This document shows positions 44,598 to 54,321 of a stretch of 64,000 bases of DNA, in pieces (the first letter of the stretch is position 1; every line of letters begins with the position of its first letter). The stretch covers positions 1,550,001-1,614,000 of the forward strand of contig NZ_AP025487.1 in assembly GCF_024347475.1 (NCBI RefSeq). The letters are read 5' to 3'. The DNA comes from Vibrio fortis (GTDB lineage: Bacteria > Pseudomonadota > Gammaproteobacteria > Enterobacterales > Vibrionaceae). The translations under genes and the position numbers were made by a program. The notes beneath the pieces are model-generated. The model had not been told where the DNA came from. It worked only from the letters and a program-made list of their open reading frames with translations, and made no database searches.

Positions 44598-45660
44598 TCG
44601 GTTTTACCTCTTTATTTTCTGTGTGAGAGACAGTTTCTGTGTTCACGACAGAAGCGCCACCTTGTGCTGCCTCCTGCTTCTCTTTTGCCATCACTTCTTC
44701 ATACCAAAGGTCGTGGTGCTCTTTAGCCCAAGTTTCATCCACCTCGCCTGTTACCATACCTTCTAGCGCACCTTCCATACCGAATAGGCCGATATAGATA
44801 TGGAACACAAAGCCACAGATAAGGATCAATGCCGCCAACATATGAACTAAGTTAGAAAGCTCCATATCACGACGTGTTTGACCAAAGATTGGGAAGTCGA
44901 GAACTAATCCACTGATCGCGACGACGGTACCGACGACGATAAGTAGCCAGAATAACGCTTTTTCACCAGCGTTTGAAAACTCTGCCGATGGATGTGAGCC
45001 CTTATGCTTACCAACCATGCCGCCAAGTTTCATGAACCACTTAAGGTCAACCATCTTGAAGATAGACTTACGCCACCACTTCACTAGTACGCACATCAGC
45101 AATACATAGAAGATTGGACCGATGTAGTTGTGGTATTGCTTAGCGAGCATAATGATAAAGCCCCATAGATCCGTTGGGATATAAGGCTTTAAGAAGTGCT
45201 TACCGTAAACCAGCATCAAGCCACTAAAGGCGAGAGTCAGGAAGGTAAACGCCATACTCCAGTGGAGCGCTCTGTCTAAGCGAGACCAACGTTTTATCTT
45301 ACGTCCTGTTCTTGGTGCGCTTAACATCAGCGGACCAATAACAACATACATCAGAGTAACAAAGGCAATACTACCGAAGATAGCAACTGCGCCTGCCGGA
45401 GACATCCACTTCTCTTTTAAGATGTACCACGTTTGCCCGGGCGTACTGATCAGCATACCGTGCTCAGCAGATTGAGACGTTGTGTATCCAGTCTCACCTT
45501 CACGCACTTGTCGCCAAAAGTCTGCACCCGCCAGTTGGGTCATCTCACGCTCTGCGGTATTCGCTTTCGTCTCAGCAGCGTGACTCATTGGAGCCAGCAT
45601 TGTCAGTGCTGCCAATAGCGGCAGCACGACAAGTGAGAGACGTTTTAACAATGAAAGCAT
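44581..45660 (-). CDS. Formate dehydrogenase gamma subunit, cytochrome b556
   Basis: Membrane subunit of 359 residues with a signal peptide (LVVLPLLAALTMLAPMSHAA). A membrane segment (about 85-110) is followed by the di-haem cytochrome b core with DRALHWSMAFTFLTLAFSGL, AKQYHNYIGPIFY and NLVHMLAALILICGFVFHIY. The histidines in these stretches are the haem ligands by family. It passes electrons from formate to quinone. It lies directly after the beta subunit. Confidence 0.92.
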   Translation of the reverse strand: MLSLLKRLSLVVLPLLAALTMLAPMSHAAETKANTAEREMTQLAGADFWRQVREGETGYTTSQSAEHGMLISTPGQTWYILKEKWMSPAGAVAIFGSIAFVTLMYVVIGPLMLSAPRTGRKIKRWSRLDRALHWSMAFTFLTLAFSGLMLVYGKHFLKPYIPTDLWGFIIMLAKQYHNYIGPIFYVLLMCVLVKWWRKSIFKMVDLKWFMKLGGMVGKHKGSHPSAEFSNAGEKALFWLLIVVGTVVAISGLVLDFPIFGQTRRDMELSNLVHMLAALILICGFVFHIYIGLFGMEGALEGMVTGEVDETWAKEHHDLWYEEVMAKEKQEAAQGGASVVNTETVSHTENKEVKPNEQTS

Positions 45661-45674
45661 ACGTCTCTCCCTAC

Positions 45675-46283
45675 TTAGCTCTTAGTCGCATCGTAAGATA
45701 GGTCGTTACCATTGGTCCAACCTGCGCCTTTTGCACCGCGCTCTACAACACGCTGACGGAATACATCAGAGACTTTCTCTGCATCACCCGCTAGTAGCGC
45801 TTTAGTTGAACATAGTGATGCACACATTGGCAGCTTACCTTCAGCAATACGGTTCGCACCGTACTTCTGACGCTCTTCAACAGAGCCTGCTTCAGTTTCA
45901 GGACCGCCTGCACAGAATGTACATTTGTCCATCTTACCGCGCTCACCAAATGCTTCCTGTTTAGGGAACTGCGGTGCACCAAACGGACAAGCAAACAGAC
46001 AGTAGCCACAACCGATACACAGATCTTTGTTATGTAGCACGATGCCATCTTCAGTGTGCTCGAAACAGTCTGCAGGACAAACCGCCATACATGGCGCGTC
46101 AGTACAGTGCATACAAGCAACTGAGATAGAGTTTTCACCCGGTTCACCATCGTTCAGTGTTACAACGCGGCGACGTTGAATACCCCACTCTAGAGCATCA
46201 TCGTTTTCGTTTTTACATGCGGTGACACAGCCGTTACATTCGATACAACGCTTAGTGTCACAAAGAAATTTCATTCTAGCCAT
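45675..46283 (-). CDS. Formate dehydrogenase Fe-S (beta) subunit
   Basis: Four-cluster ferredoxin-type protein of 202 residues, with cysteine motifs CIECNGCVTAC, CMHCTDAPCMAVCPADC, CIGCGYCLFACPFG and CTFCAG. There is no C-terminal membrane helix of the FdnH type, so it probably sits between the alpha and gamma subunits as a soluble electron-transfer protein. Confidence 0.93.
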   Translation of the reverse strand: MARMKFLCDTKRCIECNGCVTACKNENDDALEWGIQRRRVVTLNDGEPGENSISVACMHCTDAPCMAVCPADCFEHTEDGIVLHNKDLCIGCGYCLFACPFGAPQFPKQEAFGERGKMDKCTFCAGGPETEAGSVEERQKYGANRIAEGKLPMCASLCSTKALLAGDAEKVSDVFRQRVVERGAKGAGWTNGNDLSYDATKS

Positions 46284-46294
46284 TATTGGACTCC

Positions 46295-49150
46295 TTAAGC
46301 CTTGCGAATGTTACAAAGGGTTACTTTCGTTTCCTGCATTAACGTTACAGGGTCATAACCATAAGTGGTTGCTGTGTTTGCAGCTTCACCAATAACATAC
46401 GGGTCAGTGCCTTCAGGATACTTAGAACGTAGGTCTTCACCTTGGAACTTACCGCCGAAGTGGAATGGGATAAACGCCAGACCAGGTTTCACACGACGCG
46501 TTACAAGAGCTTTAACCTTAATGCGGCCTTTCTCTGCACCTTCAACCCAAACATCATCGCCATCTTTAAAGCCGATGTCGTTTGCGTCTTTCGGGTTAAC
46601 TTCAACGAACATCTCTTGTTGCAGTTCAGCAAGCCAAGGGTTAGAACGTGTTTCTTCACCACCACCTTCGTATTCAACCAGACGGCCAGAAGTTAAGATA
46701 ATTGGGTACTCGCCAGATTTATCTTCTTCTTGAATCGATTTGTACAAAGTTGGTACACGGAAGATCGCTTCTTTGTCATCCCACGTTGGGTAGTCAGCAA
46801 CAAGGTCGCGACGTGGTGTGTAAAGCGGCTCACGGTGAAGTGGTACGCGGTCTGGGAATGTCCAAACAATCGCACGCGCCTTCGCATTACCAAATGGGAT
46901 ACAACCGTGTTTAATCGCAACGCGTTGGATACCGCCAGATAGGTCGGTTTTCCAGTTTTTGCCTTCCGCAGCTGCTTTCTCTTCGGCTGTGAGATCGTCC
47001 CACCAACCTAGTTGTTTCAGAAGCTTGTCAGAGAACTCTGGGTAACCATCTTTGATTTCGCTGCCTTTTGAGTAGCTGTCTTCTGCCAATAGGCTTTGAC
47101 CTTCGAACTCAACACCGAAACGAGTACGGAAGTTACCGCCGCCCTCTGCCACAGGCTTAGACGTATCGTAAAGAATATGAGTACCAGGGTGTTTCATCTC
47201 TGGTGTACCCCAACATGGCCAAGGCATACCATAGGTTTCACCGTGGATTGGGCCACCTTCTGCTTCCAGTGTTGTTTTGTGGAATGTGTGCCAGTTCTGT
47301 TGGTGCTCTTTAATACGCTCTGGGCTTTGACCTGTGTAGCCGATTGTCCACATACCTTTGTTGAACTCGCGTGTTAAGTCTTCAATCAATGGCTGATTAT
47401 TTTCAACACGGATGTTCTTAAACAACTGGTCTGCATAACCTAGTTTCTTAGAAAGTAGGTACATGATTTCGTGGTCTGGCTTAGAGTCGAACAGAGGATC
47501 AACGACTTTGTCACGCCATTGTAGTGAGCGGTTAGACGCCGTTACACTGCCGTAAGTTTCGAATTGCGTTGTCGCTGGAAGTAGGTAAACGCCATCAGTG
47601 CGATCGTTCATTACTGCTGCAACCGTTGGGTATGGGTCAACAATAACCATCATATCCAGCTTTTGCATCGCCTTCTTCATTTCAGGACCACGAGTCTGAG
47701 AGTTCACCGCATGACCCCAATAGAACATCGCACGAATGTTTTCGCGTTGACGGATCTTGTCTTTGTCTTCAAGTACACCGTCAACCCAACGAGATACAGG
47801 GATACCTGCACTGTTCATTGGTTTTTGACCGCCGTATGCGTTGTCATCGAAACGACCTTTTACCCAGTCGAAGTCTAGATCCCAAACTTTTGACCAGTGG
47901 CGCCAAGAACCTTCAGACAGGCCGTAATAACCTGGAAGTGTATCTGATAATACGCCAAGGTCAGTTGCGCCCTGTACGTTATCGTGGCCACGGAAGATGT
48001 TTGCACCGCCGCCTGATTTACCGATGTTACCAAGTGCAAGTTCAAGCACACAGTATGCACGAGTGTTGTTGTTACCTGTGGTGTGTTGAGTACCACCCAT
48101 ACACCAAACGATACAACCTGGACGGTTTTCAGAAAGCAGCTTCGCTGTGTGGTAAACGTCAGCTTCTGATACGCCAGTTACGCGCTCAACTTCAGCTGGT
48201 GTCCATTTAGCAACTTCAGCACGGATCTCATCCATACCGAATACACGTTGGCGAATGAACTCTTTGTCTTCCCATTTGTTTGCAAAGACATGCCATAGTA
48301 CGCCCCAAATAAAGGCAACGTCAGAACCTGGGCGAAGTGATACGTAGTGATCAGATTTTGCTGCTGTACGAGTACGTCGAGGATCCGCAACGACGATCTT
48401 ACAGTTGTTCTTCTCTTTTGCGATCAGAATGTGCTGCATTGCAACTGGGTGAGCTTCAGCCGGGTTCGAACCAATGAATAGCATCGACTTACAGTTGTGC
48501 ATGTCATTGAACGAGTTCGTCATTGCACCGTAGCCCCACGTGTTTGCTACACCGGCTACTGTAGTTGAGTGACAAATACGCGCTTGGTGGTCGACGTTGT
48601 TGGTGCCCCAAAGCGACGCCATCTTACGGAATGCGTAAGCTTGCTCGTTGCTGTGTTTCGCACTACCTAAGAAGTAGACAGAGTCAGGACCAGACTCTTT
48701 ACGAAGCTCAAGCGCTTTGTTACCGATCTCTTCAATCGCTTGATCCCAAGAAAGCTTCTTCCACTTACCGCCTTCCAATTTCATTGGGTATTTCAGACGA
48801 CGTTCACCGTGGCCGTGTTCGCGCAGTGCTGCACCTTTCGCACAGTGTCCACCAGCGTTGAATGGGTGATCGAATGCAGGTTCTTGACCTGTCCACACGC
48901 CGTTTTGAACTTCAGCGTAGATACCACAACCCACTGAACAGTGAGAACAGATCGTACGTTTGATCTCAGTTTTTGCATCTGGATCAACAGACTTTGCCTG
49001 TGCTTTCTTCATCATGCCTGGAGCAAATAGGCTTGCACCTACAACAGCGCCACCAGCAGCCAGTGAAGTGTTCTTCATGAATGCACGACGAGATACGCCG
49101 AGCTGATTGGTTTCCTTGCTCACACTATCGGAGCGTTTGACTAGTTTCAT
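46295..49150 (-). CDS. Formate dehydrogenase alpha (molybdopterin) subunit, cysteine type
   Basis: Molybdopterin oxidoreductase of 951 residues. It has a twin-arginine signal (SRRAFMKNTSLAAGGAVVGA, about 20-40), a [4Fe-4S] site with C68, C71, C75 and C103, and the active-site motif ARICHSTT with Cys193 where selenoproteins have Sec. Downstream family motifs include MFIGSNPAEAHPV-like LFIGSNPAEAHPV and WCMGGTQHTTGNNNTRA. It is exported folded by the TAT system and oxidises formate to CO2. It is preceded by a ribosome binding site AGGGG. Confidence 0.95.
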   Translation of the reverse strand: MKLVKRSDSVSKETNQLGVSRRAFMKNTSLAAGGAVVGASLFAPGMMKKAQAKSVDPDAKTEIKRTICSHCSVGCGIYAEVQNGVWTGQEPAFDHPFNAGGHCAKGAALREHGHGERRLKYPMKLEGGKWKKLSWDQAIEEIGNKALELRKESGPDSVYFLGSAKHSNEQAYAFRKMASLWGTNNVDHQARICHSTTVAGVANTWGYGAMTNSFNDMHNCKSMLFIGSNPAEAHPVAMQHILIAKEKNNCKIVVADPRRTRTAAKSDHYVSLRPGSDVAFIWGVLWHVFANKWEDKEFIRQRVFGMDEIRAEVAKWTPAEVERVTGVSEADVYHTAKLLSENRPGCIVWCMGGTQHTTGNNNTRAYCVLELALGNIGKSGGGANIFRGHDNVQGATDLGVLSDTLPGYYGLSEGSWRHWSKVWDLDFDWVKGRFDDNAYGGQKPMNSAGIPVSRWVDGVLEDKDKIRQRENIRAMFYWGHAVNSQTRGPEMKKAMQKLDMMVIVDPYPTVAAVMNDRTDGVYLLPATTQFETYGSVTASNRSLQWRDKVVDPLFDSKPDHEIMYLLSKKLGYADQLFKNIRVENNQPLIEDLTREFNKGMWTIGYTGQSPERIKEHQQNWHTFHKTTLEAEGGPIHGETYGMPWPCWGTPEMKHPGTHILYDTSKPVAEGGGNFRTRFGVEFEGQSLLAEDSYSKGSEIKDGYPEFSDKLLKQLGWWDDLTAEEKAAAEGKNWKTDLSGGIQRVAIKHGCIPFGNAKARAIVWTFPDRVPLHREPLYTPRRDLVADYPTWDDKEAIFRVPTLYKSIQEEDKSGEYPIILTSGRLVEYEGGGEETRSNPWLAELQQEMFVEVNPKDANDIGFKDGDDVWVEGAEKGRIKVKALVTRRVKPGLAFIPFHFGGKFQGEDLRSKYPEGTDPYVIGEAANTATTYGYDPVTLMQETKVTLCNIRKA

Positions 49151-49160
49151 CCTCTATCCC

Positions 49161-49361
49161 CTATAGTGTGTCGTAGTAGTCGCGAATATGTTGCGTTTCA
49201 CGATAGCCAGTCTTCTTCACGTCTTTTTTGGAAAGTTCAGGCGTTTCAGCTGCTGATACCACTGTTGAAGTTCCAGCGACAACAGCACCTGCTACGGCTG
49301 CAGTTGTTAAGCCTTTGAGTAAGTCCCTACGGCTTGTATTTACTTCTTTATTATCTTTCAT
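49161..49361 (-). CDS. TAT-signal small protein of the fdh operon
   Basis: 66-residue protein: a twin-arginine signal (NTSRRDLLKGLTTAAVAGAV) plus only about 30 mature residues (ending YRETQHIRDYYDTL). Such 'formate dehydrogenase region TAT target' proteins are common beside this type of alpha subunit, and their job is unknown. There are two consecutive ATG codons; the second fits the AAGGAA ribosome binding site better. Confidence 0.85.
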   Translation of the reverse strand: MKDNKEVNTSRRDLLKGLTTAAVAGAVVAGTSTVVSAAETPELSKKDVKKTGYRETQHIRDYYDTL

Positions 49362-49437
49362 CATTGCTTCCTTACCTTACGGTAGATCTTTATGGAGGCT
49401 TAATGCCCCTCTATCGATATGATCGAGTACTGCTCGA

Positions 49438-50076
49438 TTACTCGTAATCAGTGACGTTTTTCACATCAATTTTTGATTTGTGCTTACTGCTCTTGGTATT
49501 CACACTAAAACGCACTTGCTCTAGTGATAGAAATGCTTGGCATAGCTGAGCGGCTGGCTTGTAAAAGTTGGCATGTTCTGCACTTTCCGTTTGACGAGTG
49601 AAAGATTCGAACCAAGGCGCAATATGTTTATTGAACACAACTTGCTGAAGCTCTTCTTCTTCACCAGTTAGCATCGCCATCACTTCACAAAGCGCCGAGA
49701 TATGGTCTTCAGGTTCTTTAACGTTTTCATCACGTTCAATACCAAGAAGTTCAAGATCATGGCGAATCTCTGCTAATGGTTTTTCCATCATTGCGCCAGT
49801 CATGTGCCATGAACCAAAAGGCATGACTTCACCACGACCGATTCCAATGAACAGATCTTGATATTCGTCTTCCAGTGCTTCACGCTCAGATTCAATGGCG
49901 GATTTTTGAAGTGCAATCCACGCTTTTTGCATCGCACTTTCTGACTCTTCAATTTCTAGTGACTTTAAAAAGTCGATCATCTCTTCCGTTGGAGCACTAC
50001 GAAATAGTGCAGACAGAACTAGGTAGATATCTGTTCTTAATGTTTGTTCTTGTTCTGAATGAGTATCCAAAGCCAA
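49438..50076 (-). CDS. TorD/DmsD-family redox enzyme chaperone
   Basis: 212-residue all-helical chaperone with the family motif EPEDHISALCEVMAML and the preceding MPFGSWHMTGAMMEKPL. It is expected to hold and proofread the TAT signal of the alpha subunit during cofactor insertion. It overlaps nothing but lies 3 bases after the ferredoxin-like gene. Confidence 0.9.
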   Translation of the reverse strand: MALDTHSEQEQTLRTDIYLVLSALFRSAPTEEMIDFLKSLEIEESESAMQKAWIALQKSAIESEREALEDEYQDLFIGIGRGEVMPFGSWHMTGAMMEKPLAEIRHDLELLGIERDENVKEPEDHISALCEVMAMLTGEEEELQQVVFNKHIAPWFESFTRQTESAEHANFYKPAAQLCQAFLSLEQVRFSVNTKSSKHKSKIDVKNVTDYE

Positions 50077-50079
50077 CTC

Positions 50080-51741
50080 CTAGTATTTCAATTGTTTCAA
50101 TGGATCTTGTGCCATTGAATCGAACATATCGATGACACGGCAGTCTTCACACATAGCAATACGATTGATCGCAGCTTCGTCTGAAAAATGAGAGTGACCG
50201 CGTAACTTGTTTTGCAACATATCAATCATAGATTGCGGAGCAAACGGCTTGTGACAACGGATACACTCCGCTGCTTTCTCTTCATGAATCACAACAGCCT
50301 TCTGACGCTCCTCTTTCACCCAATTCATACGAGGTGTGAGAGTCAGAACATTTTCAGGGCAGGCTTTTTCACAAAGGCCACATTGAACACAATCTTGCTC
50401 AATGAATTTAAGAGATGGAGACGTGCCATCGGTGTGAAGTGCACGAGTTGGGCATACCGCCACACAACTCATACATAAAGTACAATCTTTGCTTTCGCAC
50501 GAAACGTTGCCATACGGTGCGTTTGATGGAAGCTCAACGATATTTTCTACAGGAATTCGTGATGTGCTTAGTGCGTCTAGAGCAGTAAACAGGCGTTGGC
50601 GCTTATTGCCTTGCAGGTCACCGAGTGCCAAATCAAACGAATCGGTACACAATGTCGGTGCACCTTCACGAAGAGATTCAAGATAAAGGATATCTATAGT
50701 CTCTTTTGCAACGCCAATTTGATCCAATAGCTCTTGCGCAATACCCACTTCGTTATTTAAAACTCGAATAATGGTTTGAGGCATAAAACGCGATGCTGCA
50801 AATAGAACCTGTGTTGCGCCATTGACTAGAGCAGCAAACCACGTATCAATTCCAATAGAAGGCAGTTCTTCAACGACAACCGGAATAACATTGTCTGGAA
50901 GTGCTTTAAGTGCCATCACGTTGTAAGTTTCATGACGCGAGCTACAAATCAGAACGATAGGGTCTAAGCCCCCTGCTTTCTCATAATTGGCTAACGTGCG
51001 TTCAATGAATTTTTGCGTGTCATCTGGATTAGGAAGTGCGTAGCTGATCGCTTCAGTTGGACAGCTAGTTGCACAAGTTCCGACGCCTTGACAAAGGTAT
51101 GGATTAATCTCGATGCGATGACCCGTTTTGTCTGTACCTTCACTAGATAGTGCACCAGCAGGACAAGCATCAACACAACGCTCACAGCCTTTAACGCCAC
51201 GAGAACTATGTGCACATAGGTCGGTATCTAGACGGAAGAATTTCGGCTTATCGAACGTCCCCATCAACGTTGGGATTTCTTCTAGAGCTTCGGCCAGTTT
51301 TGGATAACCGCGTCCAACTGGGTAATAACCCGGAACTGGAACTTCTTCAGTCATACAGCTGTCTAGGCAAAGGTCTAAAACAACATCAAAGCAATCATGA
51401 TTGATAGCAACTTTCGCTAAGTTACTCGTCGTTCCACGGTTTTCAATTACGACTTCAAATGTGCCTAAGAAACCGGATACCTGTACGGAATTAGCAAAAT
51501 AGAGCTCACTGTTTGAACCCTTTTCTCCGTCAGTCGATAACAAAGTAAGACTGGTTAGTTGAGGTAGCTGCGCCGCTGCGCTCTCAATGATCGCAGTTGG
51601 TCCAATGATTAAGGTATTACCACCACTTTCATAACTGACTGTTGGTGGAATAAGGTTGGTTAACTCTACGGTATTTTCAAAAGCATAGAGTCGCGCTTTA
51701 CCATTATTTGATGTTGCTTGTTTTAATAGTTCTTTAAGCAT
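50080..51741 (-). CDS. Multi-cluster 4Fe-4S ferredoxin-type protein of the fdh cluster
   Basis: Cytoplasmic Fe-S protein of 553 residues. There are two ferredoxin pairs, one at about 190-240 (CERCVDACPAGAL and CQGVGTCATSCPTEAI) and one at about 410-465 (CTLCMSCVAVCPTRAL and CVQCGLCEKACPENVL). A C-terminal CIRCHKPF ... CEDCR likely binds metal. The middle is unassigned. Found with the TorD-like chaperone in vibrio fdh clusters; probably an electron-transfer or maturation partner. Confidence 0.85.
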   Translation of the reverse strand: MLKELLKQATSNNGKARLYAFENTVELTNLIPPTVSYESGGNTLIIGPTAIIESAAAQLPQLTSLTLLSTDGEKGSNSELYFANSVQVSGFLGTFEVVIENRGTTSNLAKVAINHDCFDVVLDLCLDSCMTEEVPVPGYYPVGRGYPKLAEALEEIPTLMGTFDKPKFFRLDTDLCAHSSRGVKGCERCVDACPAGALSSEGTDKTGHRIEINPYLCQGVGTCATSCPTEAISYALPNPDDTQKFIERTLANYEKAGGLDPIVLICSSRHETYNVMALKALPDNVIPVVVEELPSIGIDTWFAALVNGATQVLFAASRFMPQTIIRVLNNEVGIAQELLDQIGVAKETIDILYLESLREGAPTLCTDSFDLALGDLQGNKRQRLFTALDALSTSRIPVENIVELPSNAPYGNVSCESKDCTLCMSCVAVCPTRALHTDGTSPSLKFIEQDCVQCGLCEKACPENVLTLTPRMNWVKEERQKAVVIHEEKAAECIRCHKPFAPQSMIDMLQNKLRGHSHFSDEAAINRIAMCEDCRVIDMFDSMAQDPLKQLKY

Positions 51742-51812
51742 TGCTCAGTTCCATATAGCGTCATGGATAATCTGCTCAACTTTGATTGTAGTCAGCCTCG
51801 AATAGAATGCTG

Positions 51813-51830
51813 ATTAATTGCTCAATTAAT
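51813..51830. promoter_or_regulatory. Palindrome upstream of the fdh operon
   Basis: ATTAATTG and CAATTAAT flank CT, about 72-90 bases upstream of the ATG at 51741. Candidate operator; it does not have FNR or CRP spacing. Confidence 0.4.
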
Positions 51831-51961
51831 GACGAGTCGACATTCATCATCGTTACTTAAACAATCTACAAACCCGTTGATAATGCTTGTACATAGCAAT
51901 GTATATGCCAACTTTATTTTTAATTAATTTCAATGGGTTAGTTGTTTTATCTCTATTTTTT

Positions 51962-52003
51962 TAGGACAAAAAAACCGACTGGGACAATTTGTCTCAGTCG
52001 GTT
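51962..52003 (-). terminator. Terminator after the DUF3306 gene
   Basis: Long stem with arms AACCGACTG(A/G)GACA around a short loop. On the minus strand it is followed by seven Ts. Confidence 0.9.
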
Positions 52004-52119
52004 CATTGAGTGTTTAGTCAAAATGTACCTATTGTTTGTGTGGTATATTTTGTCCCAATTTCATACGTAGCTGTGCCAATAAGATAGGTAACTGTGTTTT
52101 CATACAGTGCTTGTGATAT

Positions 52120-52704
52120 TTAGGACCTTTCTGGTCTATCAGAGTCTGTGAGGCTATCCTGATCTTCTTGTTCAGGCTCCTCTAGCGCTTCTTCTGACAC
52201 TGCTTTTGTTTCATCTTCTTCTAATTCATCACTAGAGGATGCTAACTCCTCTTGAGTTTGCGTGACTTCCGATTCGCTATCTTCGACGGTCTCTTTTACC
52301 CAATCCCTTAGTGTGTCCGCGACCCCTTCCCCAAGAGACTTAAGGTTACTGTAGTCGTCGTCATAGTCATCTAAGCCATCACGAACGTTGAACTCTTCTG
52401 ATAAAAACAGCTTTCTTAGCGCAGCCTTTTTAACACTTTCTGATGCCTCAGAGACAAGCAGCTGAGCAACAGAAGGTGACTCACCATCACCTTCAGAGCT
52501 GTCTACTGAACTTTCTAGACTTTCACCTGAAACATCAGCGGACACTTGTTCAGAAGTAATCGATGATTCTTGTTCGCTAACTTGTGGTAATTCAGAGGCT
52601 TGGGTGTTATCCGTTGTGCTGTCTGACTCAGGTGATTCAATGTCAGTCGCCTTATCTCCATCTAGCTTACGCTGTGACCAGCGACTAAAGAAACTAGTTG
52701 CCAT
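52120..52704 (-). CDS. DUF3306-family protein
   Basis: 194-residue protein starting MATSFFSRWSQRKLD, the DUF3306 opening. A serine/glutamate-rich disordered stretch (about 20-90) is followed by a folded core AALRKLFLSEEFNVRDGLDD and a very acidic tail. The start at ATG 52704 overlaps the DUF3305 stop by 11 bases; a longer in-frame start at 52767 would read far into that gene. Found in fdh clusters and likely tied to formate dehydrogenase biogenesis. Confidence 0.85.
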   Translation of the reverse strand: MATSFFSRWSQRKLDGDKATDIESPESDSTTDNTQASELPQVSEQESSITSEQVSADVSGESLESSVDSSEGDGESPSVAQLLVSEASESVKKAALRKLFLSEEFNVRDGLDDYDDDYSNLKSLGEGVADTLRDWVKETVEDSESEVTQTQEELASSSDELEEDETKAVSEEALEEPEQEDQDSLTDSDRPERS

Positions 52705-53155
52705 TAGCGCGCCCTGCTCCCTTGCGCTTCTTACGACGCGTTTCCAAAAGCTCCCCGTGACGACCAATAAAGGCTTCCATCCAAGCTTGAACGGCTAGAG
52801 GCATGTCAAATGAAAGTACTTGATTGTCTCCATCCATATACTGACCTGCGACCATTTGAGAGGCAGTCAGCAATTGAATAACAGGTACTCCTGAATCGAC
52901 ATTATCCATAACTAAGAAAAGCTTCGGCTGCTGAGAGCTTAGGTTAAAGCGATAATCTGTACGTTCATCTTTATGGAGCTGTAGTAGGCACACATCTTTC
53001 GTGTCGCTGTTAGGAGATAAGTCAAAGCCTGCGAGTTCCCATTGAGTGGTCGTCCACATGCCTGTTTTTATCTCTTTCTCTACACGATGAACGCCTATTG
53101 ACCAAGACGTTTCGGTTTTCTCATATTGTTGTTCTAATTCTTTGGTATCCGACAT
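52694..53155 (-). CDS. DUF3305-family protein
   Basis: 153-residue soluble protein with a SWSIGVHRVEKEIKTGMW N-terminus and a basic C-terminus (RRKKRKGAGR). It matches the DUF3305 family, always found with DUF3306 and formate dehydrogenase. Function unknown. It is divergent from fdhD. Confidence 0.85.
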   Translation of the reverse strand: MSDTKELEQQYEKTETSWSIGVHRVEKEIKTGMWTTTQWELAGFDLSPNSDTKDVCLLQLHKDERTDYRFNLSSQQPKLFLVMDNVDSGVPVIQLLTASQMVAGQYMDGDNQVLSFDMPLAVQAWMEAFIGRHGELLETRRKKRKGAGRANGN

Positions 53156-53487
53156 ATCTCATCCAGTTGTTATTGGACGCCGCTATCAATAGGACATTTT
53201 GTTCTATTAACGACGTCAGAGAATCTTTGATCTACTTGAACTAAGCAATAACCACGCCATTGCGTAATCAAATAAGCATGAGCTTGTGCTTAGATTAGAC
53301 CGATGTGACATATTTTGCGCTAAGTAAAGGTAATTAACGGAATAATTTGAGATAAAGAGCGCCTTGGAATAAGAATTGCTTTAAGCATAGATGCAAAGAA
53401 GCCGTGACCCTTTTCGGACTTCAAAATAACGCCTAACCCGTCAACGTCAAAACGCGTGATGAGCGTATACACAACTAGGAAATTAAA
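53156..53487. other. Divergent promoter region DUF3305 / fdhD
   Basis: 332 bases without an open frame of note. It must hold promoters for both directions, but no factor site is convincing. Confidence 0.5.
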
Positions 53488-54321
53488 GTGGTTAAACCAA
53501 ACATTATTAAAACCAGTGAAAACCCTCTACAAACCATTGAAGTGGAAGTGTTCGACGAGTATGGCGAAAAGCTGACTAAACAGATTGCTTGCGAACGTCC
53601 GCTCACTGTTATGCTTAATTGGAAAGAGATCGTGACTCTTATGACGTTAGGATCTCGCCCTGAATCATTGGTCTTAGGGTATTTGAAAAACCAGAGCTTC
53701 CTTTCTGACCCTGAAGCTATCGAATCGATCATCATTGATTGGGAAACCAGCTCAGCGGCGGTCGTGACCAAAGAAGATACCAGCCAATTAGAAAGTGCAC
53801 TTAAGAAGAAAACTGTTACTTCAGGCTGTGGTCAGGGCACCATGTACGGCAATGTAATGAAGCAGCTTGAAAATTACCAAGTGCCTCAGACTAAACTAAA
53901 GCAGTCAGAGATCTATACTGCCCTAGAAGCATTAACTCACTATAACGATACCTATAAAAAAGCCGGTGCGGTACATGGTTGCGCTGTGTGTAAAGACGAT
54001 CAGGTGCTCTCTTTCGTGGAAGATGTTGGTCGTCACAATGCGGTAGATACGCTTGCAGGTGAAATGTGGCTCAATCAAGAAGATGGCTCAGATAAGATCT
54101 TCTACACTACCGGTCGTTTGACTTCTGAGATGGTGATTAAGGTTGCTCAAATGGGGATCCCTGTGTTGCTGTCTCGTTCAGGTGTGACACAAATGGGTCT
54201 CGATTTAGCACAGAAGTTTGGTATCACGACCATTGCGCGTGCAAAAGGCCTACGCTTTCAGGTATTTACGGGCGCCGATAAAATTATCTTTGATGTAAAA
54301 GGCAATCAAGCATCAGAGTAA
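53488..54321 (+). CDS. fdhD: Formate dehydrogenase sulfurtransferase FdhD
   Basis: 277-residue protein. The sulfur-carrying loop AVHGCAVCKDD has the conserved CxxC; VTSGCGQGT and VEDVGRHNAVDTLAGEM are further FdhD signatures. It passes sulfur from IscS to the molybdenum cofactor of formate dehydrogenase. The start is GTG 53488 with AGGAAA upstream. Confidence 0.95.
   Translation: MVKPNIIKTSENPLQTIEVEVFDEYGEKLTKQIACERPLTVMLNWKEIVTLMTLGSRPESLVLGYLKNQSFLSDPEAIESIIIDWETSSAAVVTKEDTSQLESALKKKTVTSGCGQGTMYGNVMKQLENYQVPQTKLKQSEIYTALEALTHYNDTYKKAGAVHGCAVCKDDQVLSFVEDVGRHNAVDTLAGEMWLNQEDGSDKIFYTTGRLTSEMVIKVAQMGIPVLLSRSGVTQMGLDLAQKFGITTIARAKGLRFQVFTGADKIIFDVKGNQASE

Larger units (their letters stand above)
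51742..52119. other. Promoter region of the fdh operon and end of DUF3305/3306 unit
   Basis: No gene. It contains the palindrome at 51813-51830 and the terminator at 51962-52003; the rest is AT-rich and shows no recognisable RNA gene. Confidence 0.6.

Noticed and set aside
48560..48600. Selenocysteine formate dehydrogenase
   Set aside because: The active-site codon gives Cys193 (ARICHSTT); there is no in-frame TGA.
46365..48937. Many plus-strand open frames opposite the formate dehydrogenase alpha gene
   Set aside because: Shadows of the long coding region; composition and lack of motifs argue against real genes.
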